A DNA stretch of 42,875 bases, taken from positions 1 through 42,875 of the forward strand of contig JAFZOY010000092.1 of the NCBI GenBank assembly GCA_017552705.1. Direction: 5' to 3'. Positions 29,084-38,300 of the stretch are shown piece by piece (within the stretch, counting starts at the first letter, position 1; every line of letters starts with the position of its first letter). Origin of the DNA: Bacteroidales bacterium (GTDB taxonomy: Bacteria > Bacteroidota > Bacteroidia > Bacteroidales > UBA1715). The notes under the pieces were generated by a model that was not told the origin of the DNA, ran no database searches, and saw only the letters and a list, made by a program, of their open reading frames with translations. The position numbers and the translations under genes are program-made.

Positions 29084-29572
29084 TTATAATTTTTCACAGT
29101 TAATAAAATTGTTAGATATTTCTTGATTAAGAATTTCGATAGATGGCGACACTTTGTTGTATTTATAGATTTCCACAAAAGGGTTAAAATCAATGATTTT
29201 TGTCTTTAGTTCTTGAATGTTTGGCTGTTTGGTTAACTTCTTATAATCTTCAAATGTGTATGATGTGTAAACGGTGTTTTTACATATTCCAAAATTGTCT
29301 AACAAATAGCCATCAATTAAATTTTGAGGTTTTTTTTTGTCAGAGACATCACTTATTGCAGGATAGGATACAATTTCTGTCTTATCTTCGTTCATCATTA
29401 GCGGAATATTGTTTGAATAATCCTTAGCTGTTTTATAGATAAGGACAGCATGCAAAGCTTCGCTATTTCTTTCTGTAGATAATGTTTTGTTTCCATTACA
29501 GCAAGAAAACAAAGCAAGGAACATTATGGAAAGAACTCCCCTTATCTCTTTATGAAAGATTGTTTTATCCAT
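29084..29572 (-). CDS. Putative lipoprotein of unknown function in C10-protease operon
   Basis: 162 residues from the ATG at 29572, which overlaps the end of the protease gene by 31 bases. The N-terminus ends in a lipobox-like 'MFLALFSC' with Cys24 followed by Cys-Asn-Gly. An internal ATG at residue 17 would avoid the overlap but leave too short a signal, so the first ATG is preferred. The mature protein is hydrophilic ('YKTAKDYSNNIPLMMNEDKT', 'FNPFVEIYKYNK') with no domain I know. Overlap with the protease gene and the close next gene indicate one transcript. Known C10 proteases of Bacteroides are sometimes encoded next to small inhibitors; whether this is one is open. Confidence 0.75.
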   Translation of the reverse strand: MDKTIFHKEIRGVLSIMFLALFSCCNGNKTLSTERNSEALHAVLIYKTAKDYSNNIPLMMNEDKTEIVSYPAISDVSDKKKPQNLIDGYLLDNFGICKNTVYTSYTFEDYKKLTKQPNIQELKTKIIDFNPFVEIYKYNKVSPSIEILNQEISNNFINCEKL

Positions 29573-32500
29573 TCATTGTCAATAAATAAAAACAATGTAT
29601 AATGTCCTGGTTGCAGATTCTCCAAATTTAACATGTTAAAATCTTCGATTTTATTCGATGATATAACTATCCTCCCTGCCAAATCAACAATCTTATATCC
29701 CGAAACATCTTTGTTTGTTTCTACATAAAGTATAGATTCGCAAGGATTGGGATAAATAGAAAGATATTCCCCGTTTTCATCTAACGAAGTTGATTGTTTT
29801 TTTACTCGTTTGATACTAATTTCCAGTCCATAGGTTCCTTTTGTTCCATATACCCCAACAGCAACTTGAGAGCCTCCTTCTATCGTAATAGGAGCTGGCA
29901 AATATTCGTCATATACAGTTGAATTATTTCGCCCATCTATTGAATATTGAAATTTTACATCGCTTGTATAAAGCGACATCATACCAGTATTTTTGTCTTT
30001 TATTCGAATATCTATGGTGTAGTCGTAGCCGTCTTCCAAGTCAAAAGTAAAGAAATCGTAATCAGAAGTTGATTGTATATTTGCATCATCAACGTAAAGA
30101 CTTGTTTTGTCGTTTACGTATTTAATATTTCTGAATTTGTACGCATTAGTTTCTCTATTGTTTGGCTCGTATGCATCGGGAGACAAGATTGTATCGCGTG
30201 CAATGGTCAATTCTAAGTTGTATGTGCCAAAACTATATTCATCAATTACACTAACGACAAAATAGATAGTTTTCCCTCCTATGGTTGTGAATGGTTTCGG
30301 TGATGTTTCATCATAAACATTATCTTCTTCGCCTTTTATGGCATATATATAATACGCATTCGATGTATATTGCTCGGAATTCTCCCTATCATAGATATTG
30401 GCAGATATAGTATAATTATAACCTTCCTTAAGAATCAAGGCATAAATATCTAGATAATCATGTTCATATAAGTTTTCAAAAACATTAGCTCCGTCGGTGT
30501 TGATTCTTGCAGTATCGTTTATAAACACAACATTATCAAACACATATGGTTCACTATCTTTATCGTTTGGCTCATAAATGTCTGGTAGCAAGAGTGTATC
30601 ACGGTATATCTGAATCTTTAAATTATATGTTCCGATTGTACCTCCTTCGTAGGGTGCGACCAAGAAATATATATCTGATTTCCCCTCAAGTGTAACATAG
30701 TCGTCTTCCATTGAGGTGTCATACGAATCCGAAGCATGTTCCCCATCTGTTGAATATACAAATAGGACATCGCTTGTATAAGGAGAATCGTCTTGCGAAT
30801 ATATGTCATCTACAATTGCCGAAACATAGTAGGTATAGCCCTCTTGAAATTCAATTTTGAACAAGTCCAGGTCTGAATCAGAATGAATGTTTGCGGATAG
30901 GTTTATTTCTGAATAATCGTCGTTAAAAGTCAGATTGGAAATAATATATGGAGACTCCAATTCATTATTGGGTTCGTATTGGTCAGGTTGAATCATTTCG
31001 CTTCGAATAATGTTCAGCTCCAAATTGTATGTACCATGTCCTCCTGAGAAATACGAAGAAACAACGAAATACACCTCCCCACTACCATTGTGGAAAAATC
31101 CATCAATCTCACTATCATATACATTTGACCAAATTTCACCATCAAAAGAATACGAAACTATCATATCGCCAGTATATTTGGAATTTTCTTCGGAATACAG
31201 GTCATTTAAAACACCAGATATGTTATAAAGATAATCTCCGTCTAATGTTATTTTGTAGTAATCTACGTCAGAGCCATTTTGGATATTCGCACTTTGCGTG
31301 TTTATAGAAGCAGTATTATTGCTGAACTGCAATGATTTAAATGTATATGCAGTTCTTACGAAATTATTTTCTTCGTATTTATCAGGCTCTAAAGGTTTCT
31401 CTTGAACAATTATCTCAATTGGATTCATGTATTCATTTGTAGAACCAATAATATCACCATCTTCGTTATTCCAATAATATGCCAATAATAGATAATACGT
31501 CCCAGGAGGAGCTTCTAAACTATCAGTAGAAAAAGTTAAACCACTACCGCCAAAACAATAGTTAGAGGGTAAATCGTCTTCTATATAATTGACTAAATAA
31601 GCTTTTTTTATGTCCTCCTTATCCATTAAGGCAAGAAGAAATGTCCCCTCAAAATCATAATCACTCCAATTTGCGACATCAGTATTGACAACAAATTCAT
31701 CACCGCTATAGATATGCTCACTCACAACAGATAAAGGTTTATACAATCTAAGGTCACTTTCATATGGTTTTACTTTCAACGGTGCATAAGTATCGTAATT
31801 ATGCCAAAAATTATTGCCCGCAATTGACCAAGCTCCACCTTTGGCCCTATAACAAATATATATTTTGTAGTTTCCAGGATAGAGAGATAGCATACCATTG
31901 GTAGAAAACACTAAGTTACTTGAATACGAATAGTCGGCACGTAGGCTACGGTCTTCTTTTATCTCAACCATATCAATAAAAGTATTGTTTACATCGAATA
32001 TTGCCGCTGCATAATCTCCGTAGAAGTCGTAATCACTTTTATTCTTAAGGTTTACCGATACGGAAAAACTGCTTCCGTATGTTATTTGAGAGGAACTTGC
32101 GGTTACATCATCAAACAGAATAAGGTTGAAACTTTCCGTTTTAGCAGGTTGTATGCCAATGAGCATACCTTGACCACTATTGTAACTCCCATTACCTGCA
32201 CCTGCTCCACCTGTGCCAGGGACTAAACTATTTAAAGCATAATATCCATCACAATATCCGCCCCAACCCCAATTCATATGGAAATAATCGTTCTCGTCGT
32301 ATCCATCGCAAACCCATGTGTGTCCACCTTCTTTGTCTGAACCTCGATATTGAACAGGTCTACCATTATCTAATTCTTCTTTTAATAGGGCGTTCCATTC
32401 TTTATAGGTATAGTCACTTTTATAAACACCTTTTATACTTGAATCATATCTAAAATATGTGGGATAAGCATATTCACAAGCACTTTTGTCTTTTTTACTG

Positions 32501-33318
32501 TATTTTATCATATGACTAGCACTACCGTCGACGCCATACTCCATATCCACTGCGACACCGCAATGATACATTAACACTGCGACAGCATAGTTTGATGAAT
32601 TTACTTCGTTGGGCATAGCATCCCAATCGTATTCTGTGCTACTAAAACTCGCAGAAAGTGTTCCATATTTTTCATGCTTATAAGAGTGAAATCCGCTTCC
32701 AACAGCAGGCCATTCCCAATATTTCATAATTTGAGCCATGGCTGTGGCAGGGCAGCCGGTAAGAGTGTATTCTTCTTCGTCGTAGTCATATGGACATAAT
32801 TCATTGAAATACGGAGATTGATCCCATTTCGTTTTGAGTAATGGAGACACACTACCCGATGCCTTTAATGTGGCGGATGTACCGTCCCACATTTTTGCAA
32901 TTTGCTCATTTTGGAATATTGCATTTTTCTGAGCATACACAATTTGATCGTTATAGCCTTCTAACCAAGCTTCTACAGACGGTGGTATTGTAGCAATATC
33001 AATCTTCCCTTCGTTGGAATATCCCAAGATTGGTTGTACGGCATTATCCCCAGAAACAATTATAAATCCTGCACTATCCCCAATGTTGAATAAAAACATT
33101 GTCCTACTTTCATCATCGTTTTTTAGCACATTGTCTGTGTTCTTTGGAAAAAGATTACCGGCATCGGTAAGTGTGAATGTTGTGTTACTTTTTAAAACCG
33201 AAGAATTGTTTTTCTCTAAAAAAGAAATTGCAGTTTGTTTTGCATATTCCATTGTGATTGGTTCAGAAAATCCAATCAATGAATAGAATGAGAAAATGAG
33301 AAATAGTAGTTTTTTCAT
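29542..33318 (-). CDS. C10 family cysteine protease (streptopain/PrtT-like) with T9SS sorting domain
   Basis: 1258 residues. Signal peptide (1-18), then a Spi-like propeptide (about 20-150). The papain-fold catalytic domain spans about 155-395, with nucleophile Cys189 in 'TLTGCPATAMAQIMKYW', catalytic His333 in 'GGHTWVCDGY' and the family's 'YFHMNWGWGG' at about 345-354. Two Ig-like domains follow (about 400-640). Four repeats of about 130 residues come next, each starting 'PDxYEPNN' or similar and containing 'SDxDxYxxxLxxGYxY' and 'YxLEIxIxR', as in bacterial pre-peptidase C-terminal domains. The end ('LSIYPNPCESILYVE' to 'FIKR') is a T9SS sorting domain. Likely a secreted zymogen cleaved to an active protease that degrades host or environmental proteins. 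Second gene of its operon, 18 bases after the gene at 33337. Confidence 0.95.
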   Translation of the reverse strand: MKKLLFLIFSFYSLIGFSEPITMEYAKQTAISFLEKNNSSVLKSNTTFTLTDAGNLFPKNTDNVLKNDDESRTMFLFNIGDSAGFIIVSGDNAVQPILGYSNEGKIDIATIPPSVEAWLEGYNDQIVYAQKNAIFQNEQIAKMWDGTSATLKASGSVSPLLKTKWDQSPYFNELCPYDYDEEEYTLTGCPATAMAQIMKYWEWPAVGSGFHSYKHEKYGTLSASFSSTEYDWDAMPNEVNSSNYAVAVLMYHCGVAVDMEYGVDGSASHMIKYSKKDKSACEYAYPTYFRYDSSIKGVYKSDYTYKEWNALLKEELDNGRPVQYRGSDKEGGHTWVCDGYDENDYFHMNWGWGGYCDGYYALNSLVPGTGGAGAGNGSYNSGQGMLIGIQPAKTESFNLILFDDVTASSSQITYGSSFSVSVNLKNKSDYDFYGDYAAAIFDVNNTFIDMVEIKEDRSLRADYSYSSNLVFSTNGMLSLYPGNYKIYICYRAKGGAWSIAGNNFWHNYDTYAPLKVKPYESDLRLYKPLSVVSEHIYSGDEFVVNTDVANWSDYDFEGTFLLALMDKEDIKKAYLVNYIEDDLPSNYCFGGSGLTFSTDSLEAPPGTYYLLLAYYWNNEDGDIIGSTNEYMNPIEIIVQEKPLEPDKYEENNFVRTAYTFKSLQFSNNTASINTQSANIQNGSDVDYYKITLDGDYLYNISGVLNDLYSEENSKYTGDMIVSYSFDGEIWSNVYDSEIDGFFHNGSGEVYFVVSSYFSGGHGTYNLELNIIRSEMIQPDQYEPNNELESPYIISNLTFNDDYSEINLSANIHSDSDLDLFKIEFQEGYTYYVSAIVDDIYSQDDSPYTSDVLFVYSTDGEHASDSYDTSMEDDYVTLEGKSDIYFLVAPYEGGTIGTYNLKIQIYRDTLLLPDIYEPNDKDSEPYVFDNVVFINDTARINTDGANVFENLYEHDYLDIYALILKEGYNYTISANIYDRENSEQYTSNAYYIYAIKGEEDNVYDETSPKPFTTIGGKTIYFVVSVIDEYSFGTYNLELTIARDTILSPDAYEPNNRETNAYKFRNIKYVNDKTSLYVDDANIQSTSDYDFFTFDLEDGYDYTIDIRIKDKNTGMMSLYTSDVKFQYSIDGRNNSTVYDEYLPAPITIEGGSQVAVGVYGTKGTYGLEISIKRVKKQSTSLDENGEYLSIYPNPCESILYVETNKDVSGYKIVDLAGRIVISSNKIEDFNMLNLENLQPGHYTLFLFIDNEWIKQSFIKR

Positions 33319-33336
33319 AATGCTATATTAAATTCA

Positions 33337-34212
33337 TTATCCACGAAATGATATGTCATAAGAACTTGCTTTCATTAATGTATATATTATAGTTCGCATT
33401 TGAGAGGTGCTACTTTTATTGATGGAATTAACATAATTAAGAGTTTGATCCCAAAGTGCTTTTGGTGCACTAAGTGTCGGAATACATACATAATCATCTG
33501 CTCCATTAGAAATATCCACTCTTTGATAATGCATTAAAATAGCGGAGGCAATATCAGCACTGGACTCTTTACATAGTATCTCATATGTACAAACTCTCTC
33601 TTGTGTGCCCCTGGTTGTAGACCAACGTCCCCAACCATATAACCAATAACCTTTTTTCATATCTAAACCACTATTGCGTTGTATTTTTAAGCCTTTCGTC
33701 AGATAGTTGTATTCTTCTTCAGTAGTTGCATCAGCTTGTATATTATTTAATTCAATCATTTTTGAAGCATAATGCATCATAGCATAGCATACTGTTTGTA
33801 AAAGAGGGGCACTTGTTTCCATTTCGTGTTCATTAAGATATGCCAATGTTTTGTCCCATAAGTCTGAAGACGAATTGGCTTCTGGAATACAAACATAGTG
33901 TCTTGCTCCATTAGAGATATCGGTTCTTTTATATATCATTAATGTAGCACATCTATGTGAGAAAGTTTTTCCATTGTAGACCTCATCTTTCATCAACCAT
34001 TTAAATTCGCATTCTCTTTTTTCTCCGCTCGGCCACGTTAATTTCCATGTCCCAATATCTTTCCAACTATATTCTGCTTTATCATCAAGTCCTGATTCTA
34101 TCTGAATTTTGTAACCCTTGGTCACATAATTATACTCTTCTAACGTGGTTCCTTGCCCAATAGCAAATACAGAAGCAATAATTGCAACAAATGATAAAAT
34201 TACTCGTTTCAT
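33337..34212 (-). CDS. Secreted protein with an internal duplication, first gene of C10-protease operon
   Basis: 291 residues with a signal peptide ('MKRVILSFVAIIASVFAIGQ'). It is two copies of one unit of about 120-130 residues (about 22-150 and 160-288). Both copies contain EEYNYhTKGxKIQxxSGLD, then a Trp-rich stretch (WKDIGTWKLTW / LYGWGRWSTT), a Cys-containing strand, YxRxDISNGAxxYVCIP and LWDxTLxYhN. The strong conservation between the halves points to a folded binding unit. I do not recognise the family. It is co-transcribed with the C10 protease and so could be its chaperone, inhibitor or partner. Confidence 0.82.
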   Translation of the reverse strand: MKRVILSFVAIIASVFAIGQGTTLEEYNYVTKGYKIQIESGLDDKAEYSWKDIGTWKLTWPSGEKRECEFKWLMKDEVYNGKTFSHRCATLMIYKRTDISNGARHYVCIPEANSSSDLWDKTLAYLNEHEMETSAPLLQTVCYAMMHYASKMIELNNIQADATTEEEYNYLTKGLKIQRNSGLDMKKGYWLYGWGRWSTTRGTQERVCTYEILCKESSADIASAILMHYQRVDISNGADDYVCIPTLSAPKALWDQTLNYVNSINKSSTSQMRTIIYTLMKASSYDISFRG

Positions 34213-34296
34213 AGTTTTAATTTTAATTTATGATTTATTTCTCGCTTGTTAATTACTTGAAGTAGATTCATCTTATTTTGTCTTTTATTTTCTAGG

Positions 34297-34325
34297 CGAA
34301 AATATTTTTTGACAATTTGTCAAAA
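34297..34325 (-). promoter_or_regulatory. Candidate promoter of the C10-protease operon overlapping an operator
   Basis: On the minus strand TTTTG (plus-strand 34321-34325) and TATTTTCG (34297-34304, 7 of 8 to TAnnTTTG) are 16 bases apart, slightly short of the spacing seen at other promoters here. The -33 part is one arm of the palindrome at 34307-34325. Confidence 0.4.
34307..34325. promoter_or_regulatory. Perfect palindrome, probable operator between the protease operon and the HTH gene
   Basis: TTTTGACAATTTGTCAAAA: 8-bp arms around a 3-base centre. A second TTTTGACA half-site lies at 34348-34355, and a diverged inverted half-site (TGCCAAAA) at 34371-34378. Their position between two divergent genes suggests that the small HTH protein at 34430 or another regulator binds here. 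Confidence 0.55.
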
Positions 34326-34429
34326 TTATTTTACAAATATATAAATATTTTGACATACGCAATATTATTTTGCCAAAATTCAAACTTTTTCTTGCAGTAA
34401 CTTCGTAATTCTTTTAGAAATTAGAAATT

Positions 34430-34750
34430 ATGAATATAGAAGAATTACATATTGGTGATTGGATTAGAAAAATCGCAGTAGAACAAGATGTTTCGGTATC
34501 GGAATTAGCACGAAGAATTGGTATGTCACGGCAAAATCTTGCCAACAAACTTAAAAATGATTCGTGGGACGTGAAAGAATTATTTGCGGTTTCGCAAGAA
34601 TTGAATTACAACTTTTTCTCGCCGTTTGTAACTGCCGACGAAAAACCTCAGGCAAAAAAATTTGTACTCCAACTTGAAGTTGACGAAAACAAAATCCCCG
34701 AAATCCTCCGCATCATAGGCAACTCCAATTTAACTAAATTGGTGAGGTAA
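34430..34750 (+). CDS. Small XRE-type helix-turn-helix regulator
   Basis: 106 residues. The N-terminal half (about 5-60) is a helix-turn-helix of the XRE/Cro type, with 'VSVSELARRIGMSRQNLANK' as the turn and recognition helix. The C-terminal part is short ('QAKKFVLQLEVDENKIPEIL') and may dimerise. It is divergent to the C10-protease operon and preceded by the palindrome at 34307-34325, so it probably controls its own gene and perhaps the operon; that is inference. An A-rich direct repeat (AGAAATT twice) sits just before the ATG. It converges with tadA after a 19-base gap. Confidence 0.88.
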   Translation: MNIEELHIGDWIRKIAVEQDVSVSELARRIGMSRQNLANKLKNDSWDVKELFAVSQELNYNFFSPFVTADEKPQAKKFVLQLEVDENKIPEILRIIGNSNLTKLVR

Positions 34751-34769
34751 ATTTCCTCTTCTTTTAAAA

Positions 34770-35213
34770 CTACCGCTTTTCTTTAAAAAACTGTTTCATC
34801 AAGTCCTCGCATTGCTCTTTCAACACGCCGCCAACCACCTCAGTTTTTGGGTGAAGGATTCTGTCATGCAGTTCCGACACGTTTCGCTTTACATCGGAAG
34901 CGCCATATACGATTTTGCCAAGTTGTTCCCAATAAGCTGCGCCACAGCACATTACGCACGGTTCCACAGTCACATAAAGCGTGCATTTCTGTAAACTTTT
35001 TCCTCCTAAAAATTCTGTCGCCATAGTAAATGCCTGCATTTCTGCGTGTGCAGTCGGGTCATTCAATGTTTCCGATAAATTATGTGCACGGGCGATTATC
35101 CTTCCTTCGCACACTATCACACATCCAATGGGAACTTCTTCTTTCTCGTAGGCCATTTTTGCCTGCACGAGAGCCTGTTCCATATAATATTCGTCGGTCT
35201 TTTTTTCTGCCAT
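34770..35213 (-). CDS. tadA: tRNA-specific adenosine deaminase (TadA-like) / nucleoside deaminase
   Basis: 147 residues from the ATG at 35213. An upstream in-frame TTG would add 11 hydrophobic residues but overlaps the promoter and operator region and is unlikely. Zinc-binding and catalytic residues are all present: His56-Ala-Glu58 ('TAHAEMQA') and Cys86/Cys89 in 'EPCVMC'. The family converts adenosine-34 to inosine in tRNA-Arg; guanine or cytosine deaminases share the fold, so the substrate is likely but not certain. The promoter region is marked by two tandem palindromes. Confidence 0.88.
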   Translation of the reverse strand: MAEKKTDEYYMEQALVQAKMAYEKEEVPIGCVIVCEGRIIARAHNLSETLNDPTAHAEMQAFTMATEFLGGKSLQKCTLYVTVEPCVMCCGAAYWEQLGKIVYGASDVKRNVSELHDRILHPKTEVVGGVLKEQCEDLMKQFFKEKR

Positions 35214-35215
35214 AA

Positions 35216-35270
35216 TTTTGCTTAATCCAATAAGCAAAAATATCAAAATCCGCTTAATCGGGTAAGCAAA
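35216..35270. promoter_or_regulatory. Two tandem GCTTA-N6-TAAGC palindromes at the tadA promoter
   Basis: Site 1 (35216-35239) has 9-bp arms TTTTGCTTA/TAAGCAAAA; site 2 (35252-35267) has arms GCTTA/TAAGC. Both have a 6-base spacer beginning ATC, and both continue AAA on the right. Their starts are 32 bases apart, about three helical turns, so a dimeric protein would bind both on the same face. Site 1 overlaps the tadA -7 element TATTTTTG (minus strand, 35235-35242). Confidence 0.6.
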
Positions 35271-35361
35271 TCGCCCTGATTTTCGTCAATTATTGCTTGA
35301 AATTCTATGTATTATTTCATTGTAAATGTATATATCTTCAAAAAACGAACGCGAAAATCAT

Positions 35362-35369
35362 TACTTTTG
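35362..35369 (+). promoter_or_regulatory. -7 promoter element (TACTTTTG) of metH
   Basis: Exact TAnnTTTG match ending 19 bases before the metH ATG. The predicted leader is about a dozen bases, far too short for a cobalamin riboswitch. No clear -33 element at the usual spacing. Confidence 0.6.
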
Positions 35370-35388
35370 CGCCAAATAAAACACGACA

Positions 35389-38300
35389 ATGACGAAACAA
35401 GAATTTCTTGACATATTGGCGACTCGAATCCTTGTACTTGACGGCGCAACGGGAACAATGATTCAACGTTACAACCTCAAAGAAGAGGATTACCGAGGAA
35501 CAAGTTTTCTTGATTCTCCAATTTTGCTGAGAGGCAATAATGATATGTTGAGCTTGACGCGTCCCGACGTCATTCGTGAAATTCACACAAAATACCTTGA
35601 AGCAGGAGCTGATATAATAGAGACTAACACGTTCAATGCCAACAGAATATCGCAAGCAGACTATAGATTACAAGATATTGTTTCCGAAATAAATATTGCT
35701 TCGGTTTCCATCGCACGGCAGGTTGCTGACGAATTCACCAAGAAAAATCCTGCAAAACCCCGTTTCGTCTGTGGGTCAATTGGACCAACAAATAAAACGG
35801 CGTCAATGTCGCCCGACGTGAACAATCCTGCGTTTCGGGCAGTAACTTTCGACGACTTGGTCGCTACCTATAGCGAACAAGTTAAAGCAATGATTCAAGC
35901 TGGAGTTGATATATTATTGGTAGAGACTTCGTTTGACACATTGAATGTAAAAGCATGCTTGTTTGCAATTGATTTGGTTCAAACAGAACTTGGCACTGAT
36001 CTTCCCGTGATGGTTTCGTTTACGATTGCCGACGCAAGCGGCCGTATTTTGTCGGGACAAACGCTCGAAGCGTGTATCCGTTCCATTTCCCATGCAAATA
36101 TTGTCAGCATTGGACTGAACTGTTCGTTGGGAGCAAAGGAATTGACCGCTTTTGTGAAGGAGTTGTCGGAAAAATCGCCAGTTTGTGTGAGTGCACACCC
36201 CAATGCAGGCTTGCCAAACCAATTCGGAAAATACGACCAAACCCCTGAGTTGATGCAGGACTTTGTCCGCCCGTATTTGGAACACTCGTATGTGAACATT
36301 ATTGGAGGTTGCTGCGGTACAAACGACGAACATATTCGTAAGATTGCGGAAATCGTCGGCACATATTCACCCCGTCCGATTCCTCAGGAAAACCACACCA
36401 TGTATTTGAGTGGACTTGAGCCTCTTACGGTTGAGAAGTCAAAGAATTTCATAAATATCGGTGAACGTACAAATGTGGCTGGTTCCGCAAAATTCGCCCG
36501 TTTGATTCGTGAGAAAAACTACGACGAAGCGCTTTCAATTGCCCGTGCACAGGTTGAAAACGGTGCGCAGATAATTGATGTGAATCTCGACGATGCAATG
36601 CTCGACTCCAAGGTAGAAATGATTCATTTCCTGAACTTGCTTGCGTCGGAACCAGAAATTTCGCGCGTTCCAATCATGATTGACTCGTCGAAATGGGAAG
36701 TGCTTGAGGCTGGACTGAAATGCGTGCAAGGCAAGTGTTTGGTGAATTCGTTGAGTTTGAAAGAAGGCGAAGAATTATTCCTGAAAAAAGCCAGAATGGT
36801 GAAAAAATACGGAGCGGCATTGGTTGTGATGGCGTTTGACGAGCAAGGGCAGGCCGACACGTATGAACGGAAAATCACCGTTTGCGAGCGAGCATATAAA
36901 CTTCTACAAAGTATAGATTTTCCACTACAAGATATTGTGTTCGATACCAACGTGTTGACTATCGCCACAGGTATTTCGGAGCACGATAATTACGCAAAAG
37001 ATTTTATTGAATCTGTTCGTTGGATAAAGGAACATTTGCCGTATGCGAAAACAAGCGGTGGAATTAGTAACGTGTCGTTTTCGTTTCGTGGCAACAATGT
37101 TGTTCGTGAAGCGATGCATTCGGTATTTCTATATCACGCCATTAAAGCAGGACTTGATATGGGAATTGTAAATCCTGGAATGTTACAGGTTTACGATGAA
37201 ATTCCACAAGAACTTCGCGACAAAATTGAAGCCGTTGTTTTGAATACTTCGCCCACCGCTTCGGAGGAATTGGTTGATTATGCAGGGACAATTAAGCAAA
37301 ACGAATCCACATCAGTAAAACACGAAGATTGGCGAAATTCCTCGGTGGAACGCCGTTTGGCGTATGCGCTGATGAAAGGTTTGCCCGACCATCTGGAAGA
37401 AGATTTGGCGGAAGCGAGAGGGCGGTATCCCTCATCGTTGTCGATTATCGAAGGGCCGCTGATGAGTGGAATGAATGAGGTTGGGGTTTTGTTTGGACAA
37501 GGAAAGATGTTTTTGCCCCAAGTTGTGAAAACTGCGCGAACAATGAAACGGGCAGTTTCCATTCTTGAACCATATATCGAACAAGAGAAACAGCAGTCCA
37601 AGGCGACCACGGCAGGGAAAATCTTGTTGGCAACGGTGAAAGGCGATGTGCACGATATTGGGAAAAATATTGTTGGCGTTGTACTTGCCTGCAACAATTT
37701 TGAAGTGATAGATTTGGGCGTTATGTGCCCAACAGAAAAGATTGTTGACGAAGCCGTGAAAAACAACGTGGATTTCATAGGGTTAAGTGGATTAATTACG
37801 CCTTCGCTCGAAGAAATGCAGAATGTTGCGGCGGAATTGGAACGTCGTCATTTGAAAATACCCGTATTGATAGGTGGTGCAACGACATCGAAAGTCCACA
37901 CTGCTGTTAAAATAGCACCGTTGTATTCTGCTCCGGTCGTGTATGTGAGCGATGCTTCAATAAATGCGAGTGTGTGCTCCGCTTTGTTGTCGGCAACGAG
38001 ACAAAAATATATTGACGAGTTAAATGCTGAATATGATTTAATTAGACGGCTTTATTTAAACCGTCAGGTTAATGATATGCTGCCATTGGCGGATGCTCGT
38101 GCCAATAGGTTTCGATTCAACGAACAATCTGCACAAATTGTTACACCTCAATTCATTGATAATAAAACAATAAGCAACGTTGACTTACATGAAATAATTA
38201 AGTTCATTGATTGGTCGTTTTTATTTGATGCTTGGGGACTGCAAGGTGCTCCATATCCCGCCATTTTCGACGATGTTCACAAAGGTGACGAAGCACGGAA

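Noticed and set aside
35247..35388. Possible cobalamin riboswitch ahead of metH
   Set aside because: The promoter's -7 element ends 19 bases before the ATG, which leaves no room for a riboswitch, and no B12-box sequence was seen.
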